A stretch of DNA of 64,000 bases from Microbulbifer agarilyticus S89 (lineage in GTDB: Bacteria; Pseudomonadota; Gammaproteobacteria; Pseudomonadales; Cellvibrionaceae): NCBI RefSeq assembly GCF_000220505.1, contig NZ_AFPJ01000043.1, forward strand, positions 62,001-126,000, given 5' to 3'. Made by a program: the position numbers and the translations under genes. The first letter of the stretch is position 1. Each line of letters begins with the position of its first letter. Positions 63,647 to 64,000 of the stretch are shown piece by piece. The notes beneath the pieces were generated by a model, which saw nothing but the letters and a program-made list of their open reading frames with translations, was not told where the DNA came from and ran no database searches.

Positions 63647-64000
63647 TCAGGAGTTATCCTGCTGGAAATAGGCTGCGGCTGCAGCCGTGGCATTGTCGAT
63701 ATGGTTGCGCATTGCTGCCCGGGCTTTTTCCGGGTTGCGTTGCTCCAGCGCGAGAATAATCTTGCGATGATCTTCGATGGACGGGTGCACGCCCTCAGCG
63801 CGCAGGCGTTGCATAAAGTCGGTACTGAGTTCCGATTGATTGCGCAGCTCCCACAGCCAATCGACGATTCCGGTAATGGCGGTGTTCTGGGAGGCTTCGG
63901 CGATAATACGGTGGAATTTCCAATCCGCCTTTTCTGACGCGTCCGGGCGGCTCTCTTCTTCTTCCATTTCCTTCAGCGCATTCTTGAGTTCGCGGATCTG
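63647..64000 (-). CDS. Second FCD-family GntR regulator (3' part, truncated by the window edge)
   Basis: At least 117 residues of the C-terminal FCD domain: ADWKFHRIIAEA, EDHRKIILALE and AMRNHIDN give the Asp/His metal pattern. The winged helix lies beyond 64000. It is a second FCD regulator flanking the uronate locus at the other end from 43165; convergent with the UxuB-like gene. Likely another uronate-responsive repressor. Confidence 0.85.
   Translation of the reverse strand, partial: QIRELKNALKEMEEEESRPDASEKADWKFHRIIAEASQNTAITGIVDWLWELRNQSELSTDFMQRLRAEGVHPSIEDHRKIILALEQRNPEKARAAMRNHIDNATAAAAAYFQQDNS

Noticed and set aside
1-64000. CRISPR arrays, prophage, tRNA or rRNA genes
   Set aside because: Looked for and not seen; no repeat-spacer pattern and no cloverleaf or rRNA-like sequence noticed.

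Overview
The window looks like chromosomal DNA of a GC-rich marine, polysaccharide-degrading gammaproteobacterium, most likely a Cellvibrionales member close to Microbulbifer. The basis is the mix of TonB-dependent receptors, lipoprotein peptidases, a serine-only linker in a secreted carbohydrate-active protein, a DUF3094 protein, and intergenic palindromic elements. This is inference from protein style; no rRNA, tRNA, CRISPR array, phage or transposase gene was seen.

Region 1 (1-11 kb) is mostly housekeeping: the 3' end of dnaB, an L,D-transpeptidase, bioD, a large acyl-CoA dehydrogenase, a DUF3094 membrane protein, an FMN nitroreductase of iodotyrosine-deiodinase type, an EVE protein, a LytS-type kinase with LytTR regulator, and an HdeD-like membrane protein. 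The dnaB/transpeptidase gap holds two elaborate nested inverted repeats.

Region 2 (8.6-17.3 kb) is a small accessory locus: a MocR regulator with an extra C-terminal domain, a divergent MFS transporter and nitrilase-family amidohydrolase, a TonB receptor, and a TPR-sulfotransferase. It looks like uptake and processing of one unknown small compound.

Region 3 (17.3-28 kb) has an M1 peptidase lipoprotein, an AT-rich orphan gene between two ~80-bp direct repeats, a CocE/NonD hydrolase, a secreted gluzincin with a His-rich tail, a GT2 glycosyltransferase, and a four-gene minus-strand run (methyltransferase, small unknown, GNAT, VOC). Region 4 (28-43 kb) carries a LysR-controlled omega-aminotransferase/semialdehyde dehydrogenase pair, a DUF4382-type lipoprotein, an MscS-type channel, a rhomboid-TPR protein, a B-box/membrane/TPR protein and an M17 aminopeptidase.

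Region 5 (43.1-64 kb) is the most coherent system: a utilization locus for a glucuronate-containing polysaccharide. It has a secreted beta-helix protein, an alginate-lyase-fold lyase, a GH2 enzyme, a GH105 unsaturated glucuronyl hydrolase, a TonB receptor, KduI and KduD for unsaturated uronate, UxaC, UxuB and UxuA for saturated glucuronate, a second UxuB-like dehydrogenase with a changed active-site residue, a DUF4861 protein, and two FCD-family GntR regulators at its edges. An identical 13-bp sequence with FCD-operator geometry lies upstream of the TonB receptor and in the GH105/DUF4861 divergent promoter. No sulfatase, rhamnose or galacturonate-branch gene is present, so the predicted substrate is glucuronan-like or another glucuronic-acid-rich glycan rather than ulvan, pectin or alginate.
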